This document shows, in pieces, positions 28,590 to 38,284 of a stretch of DNA of 40,622 nt (the stretch's first letter is position 1; every line of letters starts with the position of its first letter). The DNA comes from Acidiferrobacterales bacterium (GTDB taxonomy: Bacteria; Pseudomonadota; Gammaproteobacteria; Acidiferrobacterales; SZUA-150). The stretch spans positions 1 to 40,622 of the forward strand of contig CAMYII010000089.1 in assembly GCA_947258385.1 (NCBI GenBank). Reading direction: 5' to 3'. The notes under the pieces were generated by a model, which ran no database searches, was not told where the DNA came from, and saw only the letters and a list, made by a program, of their open reading frames with translations. The translations under genes were made by a program, and so were the position numbers.

Positions 28590-29087
28590 ATGAGATATGA
28601 GGACAGGCAAGTCAAGGATCCCGTCTGCGGTACGATGGTGGATCAGCAGCAAAACGAGATCGTCTATTTAACTATGCATTTTGCGTTTTGTTCGCAGCAA
28701 TGCAAGGAACGTTTTCTGGCCAATCCCCATCTGTACATCGGCCACCCCGGCCATAAGGTCCTTAAGCAGACGGGGCGGGAGCTTATCAAGCGGCGTACCC
28801 TGGGGTTAGCGGCGCCACTGTCCGAGGAAAAAACCGCGGCAGTGGTTGCGGGTCTGCGCGCTATGATGGGGGTCAAGAACGTGGCGGTCAAAGAGGATAA
28901 GGTGACAATTACGTATGACTTGCTGCAAGCGACGGCCGAGCAGATCGAACAACAAATAATGAAGCTTGGTGCCAGCCTTGGTAAAGAGTGGGCGGACAAG
29001 CTGCGCTGGGCCTTCGTGCATTACCTGGAAGAGACCGAGGTACAGAGCATCGAGGAACGTCCCCGTCCTCCTGGCCACCATCATTGA
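28590..29087 (+). CDS. YHS-domain protein with HMA-like second domain
   Basis: A 165-residue soluble protein. An N-terminal YHS domain ([10 protein letters not shown], then [17 protein letters not shown]) is followed by a ferredoxin-like stretch ([21 protein letters not shown], then [12 protein letters not shown]). That stretch reads like a heavy-metal-associated fold without its CxxC. It ends in GHHH. ATG 28590 is chosen for ACGGAGG 8 bases upstream; a start at 28545 lacks one. Phosphoketolase starts 43 bp downstream. A metal chaperone role is inferred. Confidence 0.75.
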   Translation: MRYEDRQVKDPVCGTMVDQQQNEIVYLTMHFAFCSQQCKERFLANPHLYIGHPGHKVLKQTGRELIKRRTLGLAAPLSEEKTAAVVAGLRAMMGVKNVAVKEDKVTITYDLLQATAEQIEQQIMKLGASLGKEWADKLRWAFVHYLEETEVQSIEERPRPPGHHH

Positions 29088-29130
29088 GCCAAATTGTGAC
29101 GCCGTCAGATTCAATCAGGAAAGGAGCGCC

Positions 29131-31575
29131 ATGTCGATGATGAACGAAGAGGAAAAGACCATGGAACAAACGCAACAAACCGGGCAGGCCAAAACCGGGG
29201 TCGAGCCTGGACCGCTTTCCGCACAGGCGCTGCGCAGGATGGACGCCCATTGGCGGGCAGCCAACTACCTGTCGGTGGGTCAAATCTATTTGCTGGATAA
29301 TCCGTTACTCACAGAGCCGCTGACGTTGGAGCACGTCAAATCGCGGCTGCTCGGTCATTGGGGGACCACCCCGGGACTGAACTTCCTCTACGTGCACTTG
29401 AACCGGGTGATCAAGGCGCATGATTTGAGCGTCATTTATATCACGGGCCCCGGACACGGCGGCCCCGGACTGGTGGCCAATACCTATCTGGAGGGGACGT
29501 ATAGCGAGGTGTACCCAAACATTCCGCAAAACGTGGAGGGCATGAAGAAGCTGTTCAGGCAGTTCTCGTTTCCGGGCGGCGTGCCGAGCCATGTCGCCCC
29601 GGAAACCCCGGGATCGATCCACGAAGGCGGCGAACTCGGTTATGCCCTTTCCCACGCCTATGGCGCGGTGTTCGATAACCCGGATCTCATCGCCGCTTGC
29701 GTGGTGGGTGATGGCGAGGCCGAGACCGGGCCGCTCGCCACCGCCTGGCACTCCAACAAGTTTCTCAACCCTGCGCACGATGGCGCCGTGCTGCCGATCC
29801 TGCACTTGAACGGCTACAAGATCGCCAACCCCACCGTGTTGGCGCGCATCAGCCGCGAGGAACTGGAGAGCCTGTTCATCGGCTACGGTTATCGGCCCTA
29901 TTTCGTTGAAGGATCCGAGCCCGGATACATGCACCAGCGTATGGCGGCCACACTGGACACAGTGATCGCGGAGATCCAGGCAATCCAGCATGCGGCGCGC
30001 GTCGATGGCGTGAGCAAACGCCCGCGCTGGCCAATGATAATCCTGCGCACACCCAAGGGCTGGACCGGGCCGAAGGAAGTCGATGGCAAGAAGACCGAGG
30101 GCTACTGGCGCTCACACCAGGTACCGTTCGCCGAGCTGGCCAGCAATCCGGATCACCTCAGGCTGCTCGAGGACTGGATGAAAAGCTACCGCCCGGAGGA
30201 ACTGTTTGACGGGAACGGTACGCTGATGCCGGAACTGGCCGAGCTGGCGCCGCAGGGCGAGCGTCGCATGGGCGCCAACCCGCACGCCAACGGCGGCCTA
30301 CTGCTCCGGGACTTGAAGTTGCCCGACTTCCGCGATTACGCGGTCGGCGTGGCGAAGCCCGGTGCGGTGGCGGTGGAAGCGACCCGAATCATGGGTACGT
30401 ATCTGCGCGACGTGATGAAGCTCAACCTGGACACGCGGAACTTCCGGGTGATGGGGCCGGATGAAACCAACTCCAACCGCCTCGGTGCGTTGTTGGAAGT
30501 GACCGGGCGTGCCTGGATGGCCGAGACGCTCCCGGAAGACGATCATCTCGCGCCCGACGGGCGGGTGATGGAGATTCTCTCCGAGCACACCTGCCAGGGC
30601 TGGTTGGAGGGTTATTTGCTCACCGGCCGGCATGGTTTGTTCTCCTGCTACGAGGCCTTCATCCACATCATCGACTCCATGTTCAACCAGCATGCCAAGT
30701 GGCTCAAGGTCACCAGCAAGGAGATCCTGTGGCGTCGTCCCATCGCCTCGCTCAACTATCTGCTGACCTCCCACGTGTGGCGCCAGGACCACAACGGCTT
30801 TTCGCATCAGGACCCCGGGTTTATCGACCACGTGGTGAACAAAAAGGCCGATATCATCCGCGTATACCTGCCGCCCGACGCCAATACCCTGTTGTGCGTG
30901 ACCGACTGCTGCCTGCGCTCGCGCAACTTTGTCAACGTCATTGTCGCCGGCAAGCAGTCCCAACCGCAGTGGCTCGACATGGACGCGGCGATCAAGCACT
31001 GCACCGCCGGGATCGGCATCTGGGAGTGGGCGAGTAACGATCAGGGTAGCGAGCCAGACGTGGTGATGGCCTGTGCCGGCGACGTGCCGACCCTCGAGAC
31101 ACTGGCAGCGGTGGATCTCCTGCGCCGGCATCTACCCGAGCTCAAGGTGCGGGTGATCAACGTGGTGGATCTCATGACTCTTCAGGATCAACAAGAGCAT
31201 CCCCACGGGTTGTCGCACAAGGATTTCGATACGCTGTTTACCACCGACAAGCCGATCATCTTCGCCTACCATGGCTATCCCTGGTTGATTCATCGCCTGA
31301 CGTATCGGCGTACCAATCATAAAAGCCTGCACGTGCGTGGCTACAAGGAAGAAGGGACCACCACCACGCCGTTCGATATGGTGGTGCGCAACGACATGGA
31401 TCGATTCCACCTGGTGGCGGACGTGATCGACCGGGTGCCCAAACTGGGTTCCACGGCGGCGTATCTCAAGCAGTGGATCCGCGACAAGCATATCGAGCAC
31501 AAACAATATATAACCGGGCACGGGGTGGACATGCCGGAAGTGACGCAATGGCAGTGGGGCAAAACCGGGGACTGA
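29131..31575 (+). CDS. xfp: xylulose-5-phosphate/fructose-6-phosphate phosphoketolase
   Basis: An 814-residue thiamine-diphosphate enzyme. It splits xylulose 5-P (or fructose 6-P) with phosphate into acetyl phosphate and glyceraldehyde 3-P (or erythrose 4-P). Diagnostic stretches include [33 protein letters not shown], the ThDP motif [19 protein letters not shown] and [10 protein letters not shown]. Length is typical. ATG 29131 follows AAAGGAG; the frame continues upstream into the YHS gene without support. No acetate kinase is in the window. Confidence 0.95.
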   Translation: MSMMNEEEKTMEQTQQTGQAKTGVEPGPLSAQALRRMDAHWRAANYLSVGQIYLLDNPLLTEPLTLEHVKSRLLGHWGTTPGLNFLYVHLNRVIKAHDLSVIYITGPGHGGPGLVANTYLEGTYSEVYPNIPQNVEGMKKLFRQFSFPGGVPSHVAPETPGSIHEGGELGYALSHAYGAVFDNPDLIAACVVGDGEAETGPLATAWHSNKFLNPAHDGAVLPILHLNGYKIANPTVLARISREELESLFIGYGYRPYFVEGSEPGYMHQRMAATLDTVIAEIQAIQHAARVDGVSKRPRWPMIILRTPKGWTGPKEVDGKKTEGYWRSHQVPFAELASNPDHLRLLEDWMKSYRPEELFDGNGTLMPELAELAPQGERRMGANPHANGGLLLRDLKLPDFRDYAVGVAKPGAVAVEATRIMGTYLRDVMKLNLDTRNFRVMGPDETNSNRLGALLEVTGRAWMAETLPEDDHLAPDGRVMEILSEHTCQGWLEGYLLTGRHGLFSCYEAFIHIIDSMFNQHAKWLKVTSKEILWRRPIASLNYLLTSHVWRQDHNGFSHQDPGFIDHVVNKKADIIRVYLPPDANTLLCVTDCCLRSRNFVNVIVAGKQSQPQWLDMDAAIKHCTAGIGIWEWASNDQGSEPDVVMACAGDVPTLETLAAVDLLRRHLPELKVRVINVVDLMTLQDQQEHPHGLSHKDFDTLFTTDKPIIFAYHGYPWLIHRLTYRRTNHKSLHVRGYKEEGTTTTPFDMVVRNDMDRFHLVADVIDRVPKLGSTAAYLKQWIRDKHIEHKQYITGHGVDMPEVTQWQWGKTGD

Positions 31576-31639
31576 GACGTGCTCGGTACAGACCGGTGGG
31601 CAGCGGGTTCCTGTGGGGCGAGTGACAGGAAAAACCGGC

Positions 31640-31671
31640 TTGACATGTCACCCACATACAGCCTTTACGCT
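31640..31671 (+). promoter_or_regulatory. putative MerR-type promoter before SAP/DUF2933/DUF5676
   Basis: TTGACA (31640-31645), a 20-bp spacer and TACGCT (31666-31671). The spacer begins TGT and carries ACAGCC at positions 13-18, as in the two sister sites. The SAP gene starts 43 bp after the -10 element. Confidence 0.5.
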
Positions 31672-31713
31672 ATGTCCATCTGAAGAACAGGATAGTGAGA
31701 CGGAGGTTCGGCA

Positions 31714-31921
31714 ATGAATATGCGGAGTCTACGCGAGATCGCGAAAGCGCGGGGAGTCTCTCCGGGCAAGCTTGGCAAGACTGAACTGGTCAGAACGTTT
31801 CAGCATGAAGAAGGCACTCGATTGTTTTGCCAGGGCGTACGCTGGCGATTGCGATCAGCCCGATTGTTTGTGGCGGGAAGACTGTCTCTCAGTGTCGACG
31901 CGACACTGTAAAGACAGTTGA
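31714..31921 (+). pseudogene. SAP-domain small protein gene with a frameshift
   Basis: The first 33 residues form a SAP-like helix-turn-helix (SLREIAKARGVSPGKLGKTELVRTFQ). After about 31819 the annotated frame turns into Arg-rich nonsense, while the next frame continues with the Cys-rich tail expected of this small family (DCFARAYAGDCDQPDCLWREDC) and stops at 31921. The likely original join was GNFDCF, so about 2 bases are missing near 31815-31819. SAP motifs usually bind DNA or RNA; the tail could bind metal. GGAGG precedes ATG. It is either decayed or affected by a base-call error. Confidence 0.65.
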
Positions 31922-31980
31922 AGGTCTCGTATTGTTGAGATCAGCAGCTGACTTTTTTACTTACAGACAAGGAGGGCGTT

Positions 31981-32127
31981 ATGGAATGGCTGGCACAAAA
32001 CTGGTTCTGGGTATTGATCGGCGTCTTGTTTATCGGGATGCATCTGTTCGGTCATGGCGGGCACGGTGGTCATGGCGGGCACGGCGGACAGAATGACTCG
32101 GACAAGCCTTCGGGCCATCGACATTAA
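31981..32127 (+). CDS. DUF2933 family small membrane protein
   Basis: A 48-residue protein: one Trp-rich membrane helix (MEWLAQNWFWVLIGVLFIGM) then HLFGHGGHGGHGGHGG and a polar tail ending in His. This matches my recollection of DUF2933, small His/Gly-tailed membrane proteins near metal-resistance genes. The His run could bind metal. AAGGAGG is upstream, and DUF5676 follows after 13 bases. It is too short for many gene finders. Confidence 0.8.
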   Translation: MEWLAQNWFWVLIGVLFIGMHLFGHGGHGGHGGHGGQNDSDKPSGHRH

Positions 32128-32140
32128 CGGAGGCAAGGGC

Positions 32141-32413
32141 ATGCTCAACATAAAACTGGTTTCCTGGGCGCTGGGGCTCTTTGGTGCGGTCACCTTCGCA
32201 TTATGTGTGATCTATGGGCTTGTGACACCACAGAGCCTGCATATGCACGCCTTTCTCGAACAAGTGCTGCCGGCGTTCAAATGGCTGACCTGGTGGGGCT
32301 TCCTGCTCGGGCTCGTCGAGAGCTTCCTGTATGGCGTCTATGCCGGCCTGGTGTTTTGCCCGATCTACAACTGGCTTAACCGCCGGTTTGGCGCCGGCCG
32401 CGCCGCGATCTGA
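32141..32413 (+). CDS. DUF5676 family membrane protein, second copy
   Basis: A 90-residue protein with two membrane helices (LGLFGAVTFALCVIYGL and WGFLLGLVESFLYGVYAGLVF) and the PIYNW end motif. It is a diverged paralogue of the protein at 26036. ATG 32141 is preceded by GGAGG; the frame extends upstream over DUF2933 in another reading phase and is not used. Pairing of DUF2933 with DUF5676 supports a shared membrane function, which is unknown. Confidence 0.82.
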   Translation: MLNIKLVSWALGLFGAVTFALCVIYGLVTPQSLHMHAFLEQVLPAFKWLTWWGFLLGLVESFLYGVYAGLVFCPIYNWLNRRFGAGRAAI

Positions 32414-32527
32414 TTCGGAGCCGGTGATGGACAAATGCCAACAGTAACCAGGCCACAAGGACCTTGTTCGTCGTTGGGAAGGCGGCCTTTTGGCAGTCAT
32501 CGTTACGTGTAGAGAGAAGGATTATCA

Positions 32528-32805
32528 GTGACATCGTTTACGATTTATGGCTTGAGTGGCCATGAGCGCATGCCAATGGAAAAGGTGTTCAAAATACAAC
32601 CGACGCGCGGGTCGAGCAATTAATGACGCCGCGGGTGTTAACAGCCAGTGTCGACACCGACGTACGGTACATCGCACGTCTGTTTGCCGAGCAGCATATT
32701 GGCGCGATGCCGGTGGCAAAAGAGGGTGAGTTGAAGGGGATTATTACCCGTAGCGATCTGCTGGGGGCGGTCATGCGTCACTATGGGTTGGAGTTGTGGG
32801 CATAG
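32528..32805 (+). pseudogene. CBS-domain protein gene with a frameshift
   Basis: Translation from GTG 32528 (AAGG 7 bases upstream) gives FTIYGLSGHERMPMEKVF, then ends at 32623. The next frame continues TDARVEQLMTPRVLTASVDTD, FAEQHIGAMPV and GIITRSDLLGAVMRHYGLELWA, a CBS half-repeat. The two parts fit one small CBS protein broken by a one-base shift near 32590-32605. Re-initiation at ATG 32623, overlapping the stop, could still give a 60-residue fragment. CBS domains sense adenine nucleotides; only one is present. Confidence 0.6.
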
Positions 32806-33033
32806 CAGTGGACGCGTGTTCGTGCAATCCGGTGCCGTCGATGGGTAGTGAACCGACCGCCACCAACCGGCCGGAGATCCTCGATGATGGGCGGCCGTGC
32901 GCGGGGCGTTTCGATCGACAGGCGCTGATCGAGCGGCCGGGGACCAGTCCGACCGACCCGGGTGCCGCCGGCGCTCATGCCCGCATCGCAGGCATTGAAA
33001 TTTCTATCCTTCTAAATCTTTAAGGAGTCAGCA

Positions 33034-33231
33034 ATGAAACCGCAAAGCAACGAACGCATCTTCAAGGACCCGGTCTGCGGCATGGAGCTCAGCCGCACGA
33101 CCGCGATTGAGGAATTCGTATACCAGGGCAAGACCTATTACTTCTGTGCCGGGACCTGCCGGGAGGCATTTGAGGCGGAGCCCGAGAAGTACATCCGGCA
33201 TCACCGCCAGCATGGGGTGAAGCCGAGGTAA
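33034..33231 (+). CDS. soluble YHS-domain protein
   Basis: A 65-residue protein that is essentially one YHS domain: KDPVCGMELS, YYFCAGTCREAFEAEPEKYI. It has no signal peptide or membrane helix. AAGGAG precedes ATG 33034. It stands alone between the CBS pseudogene and the ferredoxin gene. Metal binding through Cys is inferred from the family. Confidence 0.85.
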   Translation: MKPQSNERIFKDPVCGMELSRTTAIEEFVYQGKTYYFCAGTCREAFEAEPEKYIRHHRQHGVKPR

Positions 33232-33405
33232 GCCTGTAAGAGCATGGCTGCTCGGCCGGCGTGGGCCTGTTCGTGGCGGGCGTGCAACGCGGCAGTCCCG
33301 CCGGGCCAGGTGGCAATGTTCACGTTGTGGCGGGCAGGGCCGCAACTCACGGTGCCGATTACGGTAGGCCGGCGCCCGCGGCCGCAATGATAAGGAGGTG
33401 ACGCT

Positions 33406-34134
33406 ATGAGCCTGAGCCGACGCAATTTTCTTCACCTGACCATCGTCGCCACCGCGGTCGCCGCGCCCGGTTCCGGCCTGCGCCTGATCGAGCTCGCCCG
33501 GGCGCGCGCGCCCGATGAGGCGGCGTCCGGCCGGCAGCGCTGGGGTCTGCTGATCGATGTCAATCAGTGCGTTGACGGCTGCACCGCCTGCGTCCAGGCG
33601 TGTTTCGTGGAGAACGGCGTCAACGGCCACGGGCGGCCGGCGACCGACGCCCAGTGGATCCGCAAGGTCACCGTCAAGGACAAGCAGACCGGTTTCACGC
33701 AGTCATTCCCGGTGATGTGCCAGCATTGTGAGTATCCGCCCTGCGTGGACGTCTGTCCCACCGGCGCGTCCTTCCGGCGCGCCGACGGTATCGTGCTCGT
33801 GGACAAGCATACTTGCATCGGCTGCCGCTACTGCATGATGGCCTGTCCCTACAAGGCGCGCTCCTTCCTGCACGAGGACGCGCACGACCAGAAGCCTTAC
33901 GCCCCGCGCGGCAAGGGCACGGTCGAATCCTGCACGCTGTGCGTCCACCGTGTTGACACAGACCGAATCCCCGCGTGCGCCGAGGCCTGCAACAAACAGG
34001 GCCACGAGGCCATTCTGTTCGGGGACCTGAAGGACCCCGACAGCGAGATCCGCAAGCGCCTGGCAGCACGGCCTTCTACGCAGATCCGGGCGGATCTGCG
34101 CCTGAACACCGGCGTGCGCTACCGGGGTCTCTAA
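33406..34134 (+). CDS. Tat-exported four-cluster ferredoxin, DsrO/HybA-like
   Basis: A 242-residue periplasmic electron-transfer subunit. The Tat signal SRRNFLHLTIVATAVAA is followed by four Cys quartets: CVDGCTACVQAC, CQHCEYPPCVDVC, CIGCRYCMMAC and CTLCVHR...CAEAC. This is the pattern of DsrO, HybA and DmsB-type proteins with up to four [4Fe-4S] clusters. The usual partners (a NrfD/DsrP-like quinone subunit, a catalytic subunit) are not adjacent. AAGGAGG lies before the ATG, and ftsH follows after 17 bases. Confidence 0.87.
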   Translation: MSLSRRNFLHLTIVATAVAAPGSGLRLIELARARAPDEAASGRQRWGLLIDVNQCVDGCTACVQACFVENGVNGHGRPATDAQWIRKVTVKDKQTGFTQSFPVMCQHCEYPPCVDVCPTGASFRRADGIVLVDKHTCIGCRYCMMACPYKARSFLHEDAHDQKPYAPRGKGTVESCTLCVHRVDTDRIPACAEACNKQGHEAILFGDLKDPDSEIRKRLAARPSTQIRADLRLNTGVRYRGL

Positions 34135-34151
34135 CGTAAAAGGAGTAACCT

Positions 34152-36041
34152 GTGGAAAAGAAGCAGCAGTTTTCGCTCTGGTATTTCGTGATCGCGTTTC
34201 TGGTGATCACGTGGCTGCAGAGTACGCTGTTTGCGCCGCACACCGAGAACCTGGCCTACAGCGAATTCAAGGCCCTGCTCAAGGCCGGCAAGCTCGAGGA
34301 CATCGCGCTCACCGAACGTACCATCTCGGGCACGCTCCGGCCAGATGGGCTCGAGCAGTTGTTACCGGCGGCGAAGCTAGAGGAACTCCAGCGCTTCAGC
34401 GAGGGCCAGCACCGCTTCATCACCGTGCGGCTCGAGGACCCGCAACTGCTCGCCGAGCTCGATGCCGCGAAAGTGCGCTACGCCGGCGTGATCGAGAGTA
34501 AGTGGCTGCCGACGCTGCTGTCGTGGATTCTTCCGGCCGTGGTGTTCGTCGGGATCTGGATGTTGCTCATGAAGCGCATGGGGGCGGCGAGCGGGGTGCT
34601 CGAAATCGGCAAGAGCAAGGCCAAGATCTACGTCGAGACGGACACCCGGGTCACGTTCGACGACGTCGCCGGCGTGGACGAGGCCAAGGAGGAACTCGAG
34701 GAGGTCGTGACCTTTCTGAAAGAGCCCGGGCGTTACGGGCGGCTCGGGGCCCACATCCCCAAGGGGGTGCTGCTGGTCGGCCCGCCGGGCACCGGCAAGA
34801 CGCTGCTGGCGCGCGCCGTGGCCGGTGAGGCGGGCGTGCCGTTCCTGTCCATCAGCGGTTCCGAGTTCGTTGAGATGTTCGTGGGTGTCGGCGCGGCGCG
34901 CGTGCGCGATCTGTTCCAGCAGGCGCGTGGCCAGGCGCCGGCGATCATCTTCATCGACGAGCTGGACGCGCTCGGGCGCGTCCGCGGCGCGAACCCGATG
35001 GGCGGCCATGATGAAAAGGAGCAGACCCTCAACCAGTTGCTGGTGGAAATGGACGGTTTCGATCCGGGAAGAGGCCTGGTGCTGCTCGCCGCCAGCAACC
35101 GCCCCGAGATCCTGGATCCGGCGCTGCTGCGCGCCGGGCGCTTCGACCGCCAGGTGCTGGTGGATCGGCCCGACAAGATCGGCCGGGTACAGATCCTGAA
35201 CGTGCACCTGAAAAAGGTGCGGCTCGACACCGACGTCGACCCGGAGCGGATCGCGGCGCTCACGCCCGGTTTCTCCGGCGCCGATCTCGCCAACCTGATC
35301 AACGAAGCGGCGTTGCTCGCCACCCGCCGCGGCGCCGAGGCCGTGGCGCTCGACGACTTCACCCGCGCCATCGAGCGCATCGTCGCGGGCCTGGAGAAGA
35401 AGAACCGGCTGCTCAATCCGAAGGAGCGCGAGGTGGTCGCGCATCACGAAATGGGGCACGCCCTGGTCGCCATGTCGCTGCCCAACATGGACCCGGTGCA
35501 CAAGATCTCGATCATTCCGCGCGGCATCGGCGCGCTGGGTTATACCATCCAGCGCCCGACCGAAGACCGCTTTCTCATGACACGCGAAGAGCTCGAAAAC
35601 AAGATGGCGGTGCTGCTCGGTGGCCGCGCGGCCGAGCAGCTCGTGTTCGGCCATCTGTCCACCGGCGCCGCCGACGACCTCGCCAAGGCGACCGACATCG
35701 CCCGCAGCATGGCGACGCGCTATGGCATGGATGAAAAGCTTGGTCACGTGGCCTTGACGTCGGAGCCGCCCGCTTTCCTGCAGGCGCCCGGCGCGCAGCC
35801 GCCCGGACGCGAGTACAGCGAAGAGACCGCGCGCGAGATTGACTGCGCTGTGCGCGATATCGTGCAGTCGGCGTTCGACCGAGCGGTGAAGCTGCTTACC
35901 CAACAGCGCGAACACCTGGAGCAGGGGGCCCGTCTGCTGCTCCAGAACGAGACCTTGGGCGAGCAGGATCTGAAGACACTACAGGCGTCGCTTGGTTCGC
36001 GAGGGGCGTTGCCGGCGGCTGCGGCGAAGTCGACGCCATGA
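34152..36041 (+). CDS. ftsH: ATP-dependent zinc metalloprotease FtsH, accessory copy
   Basis: A 629-residue membrane AAA+ protease. There are two membrane helices (about residues 8-26 and 118-138) around a periplasmic domain. Walker A is GPPGTGKT (210-217), Walker B is [11 protein letters not shown] and the second region of homology is intact. The zinc site is H432-E-M-G-H436, with Met where HEAGH is usual, and a downstream Asp ligand lies in [12 protein letters not shown]. The start is GTG with AAAGGAG. Its place in a metal island, not by rrmJ/folP, marks it as an accessory copy for membrane-protein quality control. Confidence 0.93.
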   Translation: MEKKQQFSLWYFVIAFLVITWLQSTLFAPHTENLAYSEFKALLKAGKLEDIALTERTISGTLRPDGLEQLLPAAKLEELQRFSEGQHRFITVRLEDPQLLAELDAAKVRYAGVIESKWLPTLLSWILPAVVFVGIWMLLMKRMGAASGVLEIGKSKAKIYVETDTRVTFDDVAGVDEAKEELEEVVTFLKEPGRYGRLGAHIPKGVLLVGPPGTGKTLLARAVAGEAGVPFLSISGSEFVEMFVGVGAARVRDLFQQARGQAPAIIFIDELDALGRVRGANPMGGHDEKEQTLNQLLVEMDGFDPGRGLVLLAASNRPEILDPALLRAGRFDRQVLVDRPDKIGRVQILNVHLKKVRLDTDVDPERIAALTPGFSGADLANLINEAALLATRRGAEAVALDDFTRAIERIVAGLEKKNRLLNPKEREVVAHHEMGHALVAMSLPNMDPVHKISIIPRGIGALGYTIQRPTEDRFLMTREELENKMAVLLGGRAAEQLVFGHLSTGAADDLAKATDIARSMATRYGMDEKLGHVALTSEPPAFLQAPGAQPPGREYSEETAREIDCAVRDIVQSAFDRAVKLLTQQREHLEQGARLLLQNETLGEQDLKTLQASLGSRGALPAAAAKSTP

Positions 36042-36147
36042 GAGCGATCGGCGCCAGGGTTTTCCCCCGGCTGGCGGGCTCAATGCTGAGGGTCATCACG
36101 TCTTTGACGGAGACTCGAATGTGGTTTTTTTGAACAGGAGGTGGAAT

Positions 36148-36330
36148 ATGGCAACTGATCCAGTGTGCAAGATGAAAGTGGACCCGGCCAAGGCGGCGGC
36201 GAAAGTGGAGTATGCCGGGCAGACGTACTATTTTTGCTCCGACGCCTGTCACAAGGCATTTAGCGCCGAGCCGCGGCAGTACGCCGGCGGTGTACCAGAC
36301 AGCGGCTCGCATCACCATGACCACAAGTAG
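36148..36330 (+). CDS. soluble YHS-domain protein with His tail
   Basis: A 60-residue protein. The YHS domain is DPVCKMKVDPAKAAAKVEY, then YYFCSDACHKAFSAEPRQYA, ending in SGSHHHDHK, a natural His cluster. AGGAGG 6 bases before ATG 36148 sets the start; the upstream frame overlaps ftsH and is not coding. It is the fifth YHS domain in the window. Confidence 0.85.
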   Translation: MATDPVCKMKVDPAKAAAKVEYAGQTYYFCSDACHKAFSAEPRQYAGGVPDSGSHHHDHK

Positions 36331-36399
36331 CATCCACCTGCGGGAAGGTCGGGAAGGGGAGCCTACGCAAGCGTGCCAGATCGGCGGCATGCTATCGCG

Positions 36400-36570
36400 A
36401 TGTACACGTTCATGGAGTCACTGCGGCGGCATTACGCCCTGATATTGCGACACTGGGTCCGGTGGCTCGAGATCCGTCAGGCCGAGGCGCTGCAACATGT
36501 ACAGGAACCGAGTCTATCCCATCCGGCGACCTGCGCATTGCAGTGCGAGCAAGGCGAGATCGGTGATTAG
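36400..36570 (+). CDS. possible small hypothetical protein
   Basis: A 56-residue frame (MYTFMESLRRHYALILRHW at the start) in the 400-bp gap between the YHS gene and the methyltransferase-like gene. There is no strong ribosome-binding site and no recognised family. The remainder of the gap (36571-36743) holds no gene that I can see. Confidence 0.25.
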   Translation: MYTFMESLRRHYALILRHWVRWLEIRQAEALQHVQEPSLSHPATCALQCEQGEIGD

Positions 36571-36743
36571 AGGATCCTGGCAACCAATAGGGACGGTGCC
36601 TTGCGCTGGTACCTGGGATCTGTATGTTTAAAAATATGTTTGGAACGAACCGGGAGTTTCATGAGCAAAGCGTCAAGACCCACCGTACCCTGTCTGCTGT
36701 CTACCGGGTTCCATGACGTAACATTAATAGGGGGAATTTCACC

Positions 36744-37421
36744 GTGAAAGAAGATATTGCGCATTCCGGGGCCTGGGGCCTCGCCGCGATCATGATCGTG
36801 GTGGCGTCCTGGGTGCTTTATCGTTACCTCGCCCCGAAAACATGGCGCGAGTGGGCAAGCGCGGGCGTAGTGCAGGCATTCATCATCGCGTTGTATGCGG
36901 AGATGTACGGCTTCCCGCTCACCATTTACCTGCTTGCGCGGTTTTTCGGGTTGGACCGGTACAATCTCAACGCCAATCTCTGGTCCTCGCTGATCGGCAT
37001 AGGCGAGACGGGCATGCTGATCTCGATGCTGCTCGGCTACGCGCTGCTGTTTGTCGGCATTGGCATTTTCATACAAGGCTGGCGCGAACTCTACCGTGCG
37101 CGCCAGCAGAACCGGCTCGCAACAACGGGCTTGTACGGCCTGCTGAGGCATCCTCAGTACACGGGGCTGTTCATCGGACTCTTCGGCGAGGGCATCGTGC
37201 ATTGGCCGACGCTGTTCTCGGTGGGTTTGTTTCCGGTCATCGTGCTGGCCTACGGCCTGCTGGCGCGCAGTGAGGAGAAACGGGTGGTTGAACAGTTCGG
37301 GGAGGAATACCGCGCCTATCAGCGGCGGGTGCCGATGTTCTTTCCGCGCCTGGGCCAATGGCGGCAGTTGGTCCAGCGTTCCAATATGGCTGCCGGCAAG
37401 GATGAACAACCCCCCGGGTGA
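36744..37421 (+). CDS. isoprenylcysteine carboxyl methyltransferase-like membrane protein, second copy
   Basis: A 225-residue membrane protein paralogous to the one at 22207. Shared stretches include AEMYGFPLTIYLL, TTGLYGLLRHPQYTGLF, and EEYRAYQRRVPMFFPRLGQW. Four to five helices and the C-terminal SAM-binding signature are intact. The start ATG/GTG near 36744 follows GGGGG-type sequence rather than a clear ribosome-binding site. The substrate is unknown. A membrane cytochrome gene follows about 100 bp downstream. Confidence 0.83.
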   Translation: MKEDIAHSGAWGLAAIMIVVASWVLYRYLAPKTWREWASAGVVQAFIIALYAEMYGFPLTIYLLARFFGLDRYNLNANLWSSLIGIGETGMLISMLLGYALLFVGIGIFIQGWRELYRARQQNRLATTGLYGLLRHPQYTGLFIGLFGEGIVHWPTLFSVGLFPVIVLAYGLLARSEEKRVVEQFGEEYRAYQRRVPMFFPRLGQWRQLVQRSNMAAGKDEQPPG

Positions 37422-37527
37422 TCACGGTGCACACGTTGAGTCAATGGGCAAGCTTGCCGGACAGATTCTGTGCGCCGTTTCGGGTGTTCTGACGCATGGC
37501 ATCGACCATGATAAAGGGAAGGTACAC

Positions 37528-38268
37528 ATGAGACAGCGTCGTTTCTATGACTGCCCGTTGAGTGAGAAACTGCTCTATACGGCATTTCTGTTGCTCATAG
37601 GGACCGGCTACCTGATGGCGATGGTGTATTTGTATACCAGTCATGAGGGACACGACGGCAAGCCGGGTGTGTCCGTCGAAGACATCGTCGACACGTATTA
37701 CGGCAACCGTAGCGGCACGCGGCTGGAGGCGGCGATCCGCGGTCCCATGGCCGGTTATATCCAGCAGGTCGAAGACCGGTACCAAATCGTGGCCTGGCTG
37801 AAAGACGGGGGACCTGAGAAGGGGTATAGCGCTCGCATCCGCCCTATTCTGGAAAAGAGCTGTCTGCAATGCCACAGCCCGGCCTCGGGTTTGAAGATCC
37901 CCGACCTCTCCACCTATGAAGGCATCCGGGTGGTGGCGGACGTGGATACCGGCGAATCGCTGCATACCCTAATGAAACTGTCCCACATCCACCTGTTCGG
38001 CGTCGGGCTCGTCGCCCTGGGGATCGGCCTCATCTTCCGCCTCGCCGTTCCGGACGGCTGGCTCAAGGCGACGCTGATGGTGCTGCCCTTCGTAGCGATT
38101 TTTGCCGACATCCTCGCTTGGTTTCTCACCAAGTGGGATCCGGTCTACGCCTACACGGTGGTTATTGCCGGTGCGCTGCTCGGAATGGCGTGGGCGGGAC
38201 AGATCCTGATCTCGCTGTATCAGCTCTGGCTCTTGAAAGCGCCGGAAGAAAAAAATTCAGTCAGCTAA
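37528..38268 (+). CDS. membrane-bound monoheme cytochrome c
   Basis: A 246-residue protein. One membrane helix (about residues 13-34) precedes a periplasmic domain with one heme site, CLQCH at 112-116, in the context IRPILEKSCLQCH. Three more helices follow at the C-terminus (about 155-245). ATG 37528 is chosen for AAGGGAAGG upstream and because it starts at the membrane anchor. The architecture suggests electron or redox sensing at the inner membrane; no partner oxidase is seen. It is followed after 16 bases by a small exported protein. Confidence 0.82.
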   Translation: MRQRRFYDCPLSEKLLYTAFLLLIGTGYLMAMVYLYTSHEGHDGKPGVSVEDIVDTYYGNRSGTRLEAAIRGPMAGYIQQVEDRYQIVAWLKDGGPEKGYSARIRPILEKSCLQCHSPASGLKIPDLSTYEGIRVVADVDTGESLHTLMKLSHIHLFGVGLVALGIGLIFRLAVPDGWLKATLMVLPFVAIFADILAWFLTKWDPVYAYTVVIAGALLGMAWAGQILISLYQLWLLKAPEEKNSVS

Positions 38269-38284
38269 AGCAGGAGAACAAGAC

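Noticed and set aside
32796-33023. 75-codon frame between the CBS pseudogene and the YHS gene
   Set aside because: Composition is not protein-like and there is no ribosome-binding site; left as spacer.
34377-35915. 512-codon open frame on the minus strand
   Set aside because: It lies wholly inside ftsH on the other strand and has shadow-frame composition.
36095-36135. TTGACG upstream of the YHS gene at 36148 as a MerR-type site
   Set aside because: There is no ACAGCC-like block in register and no acceptable -10.
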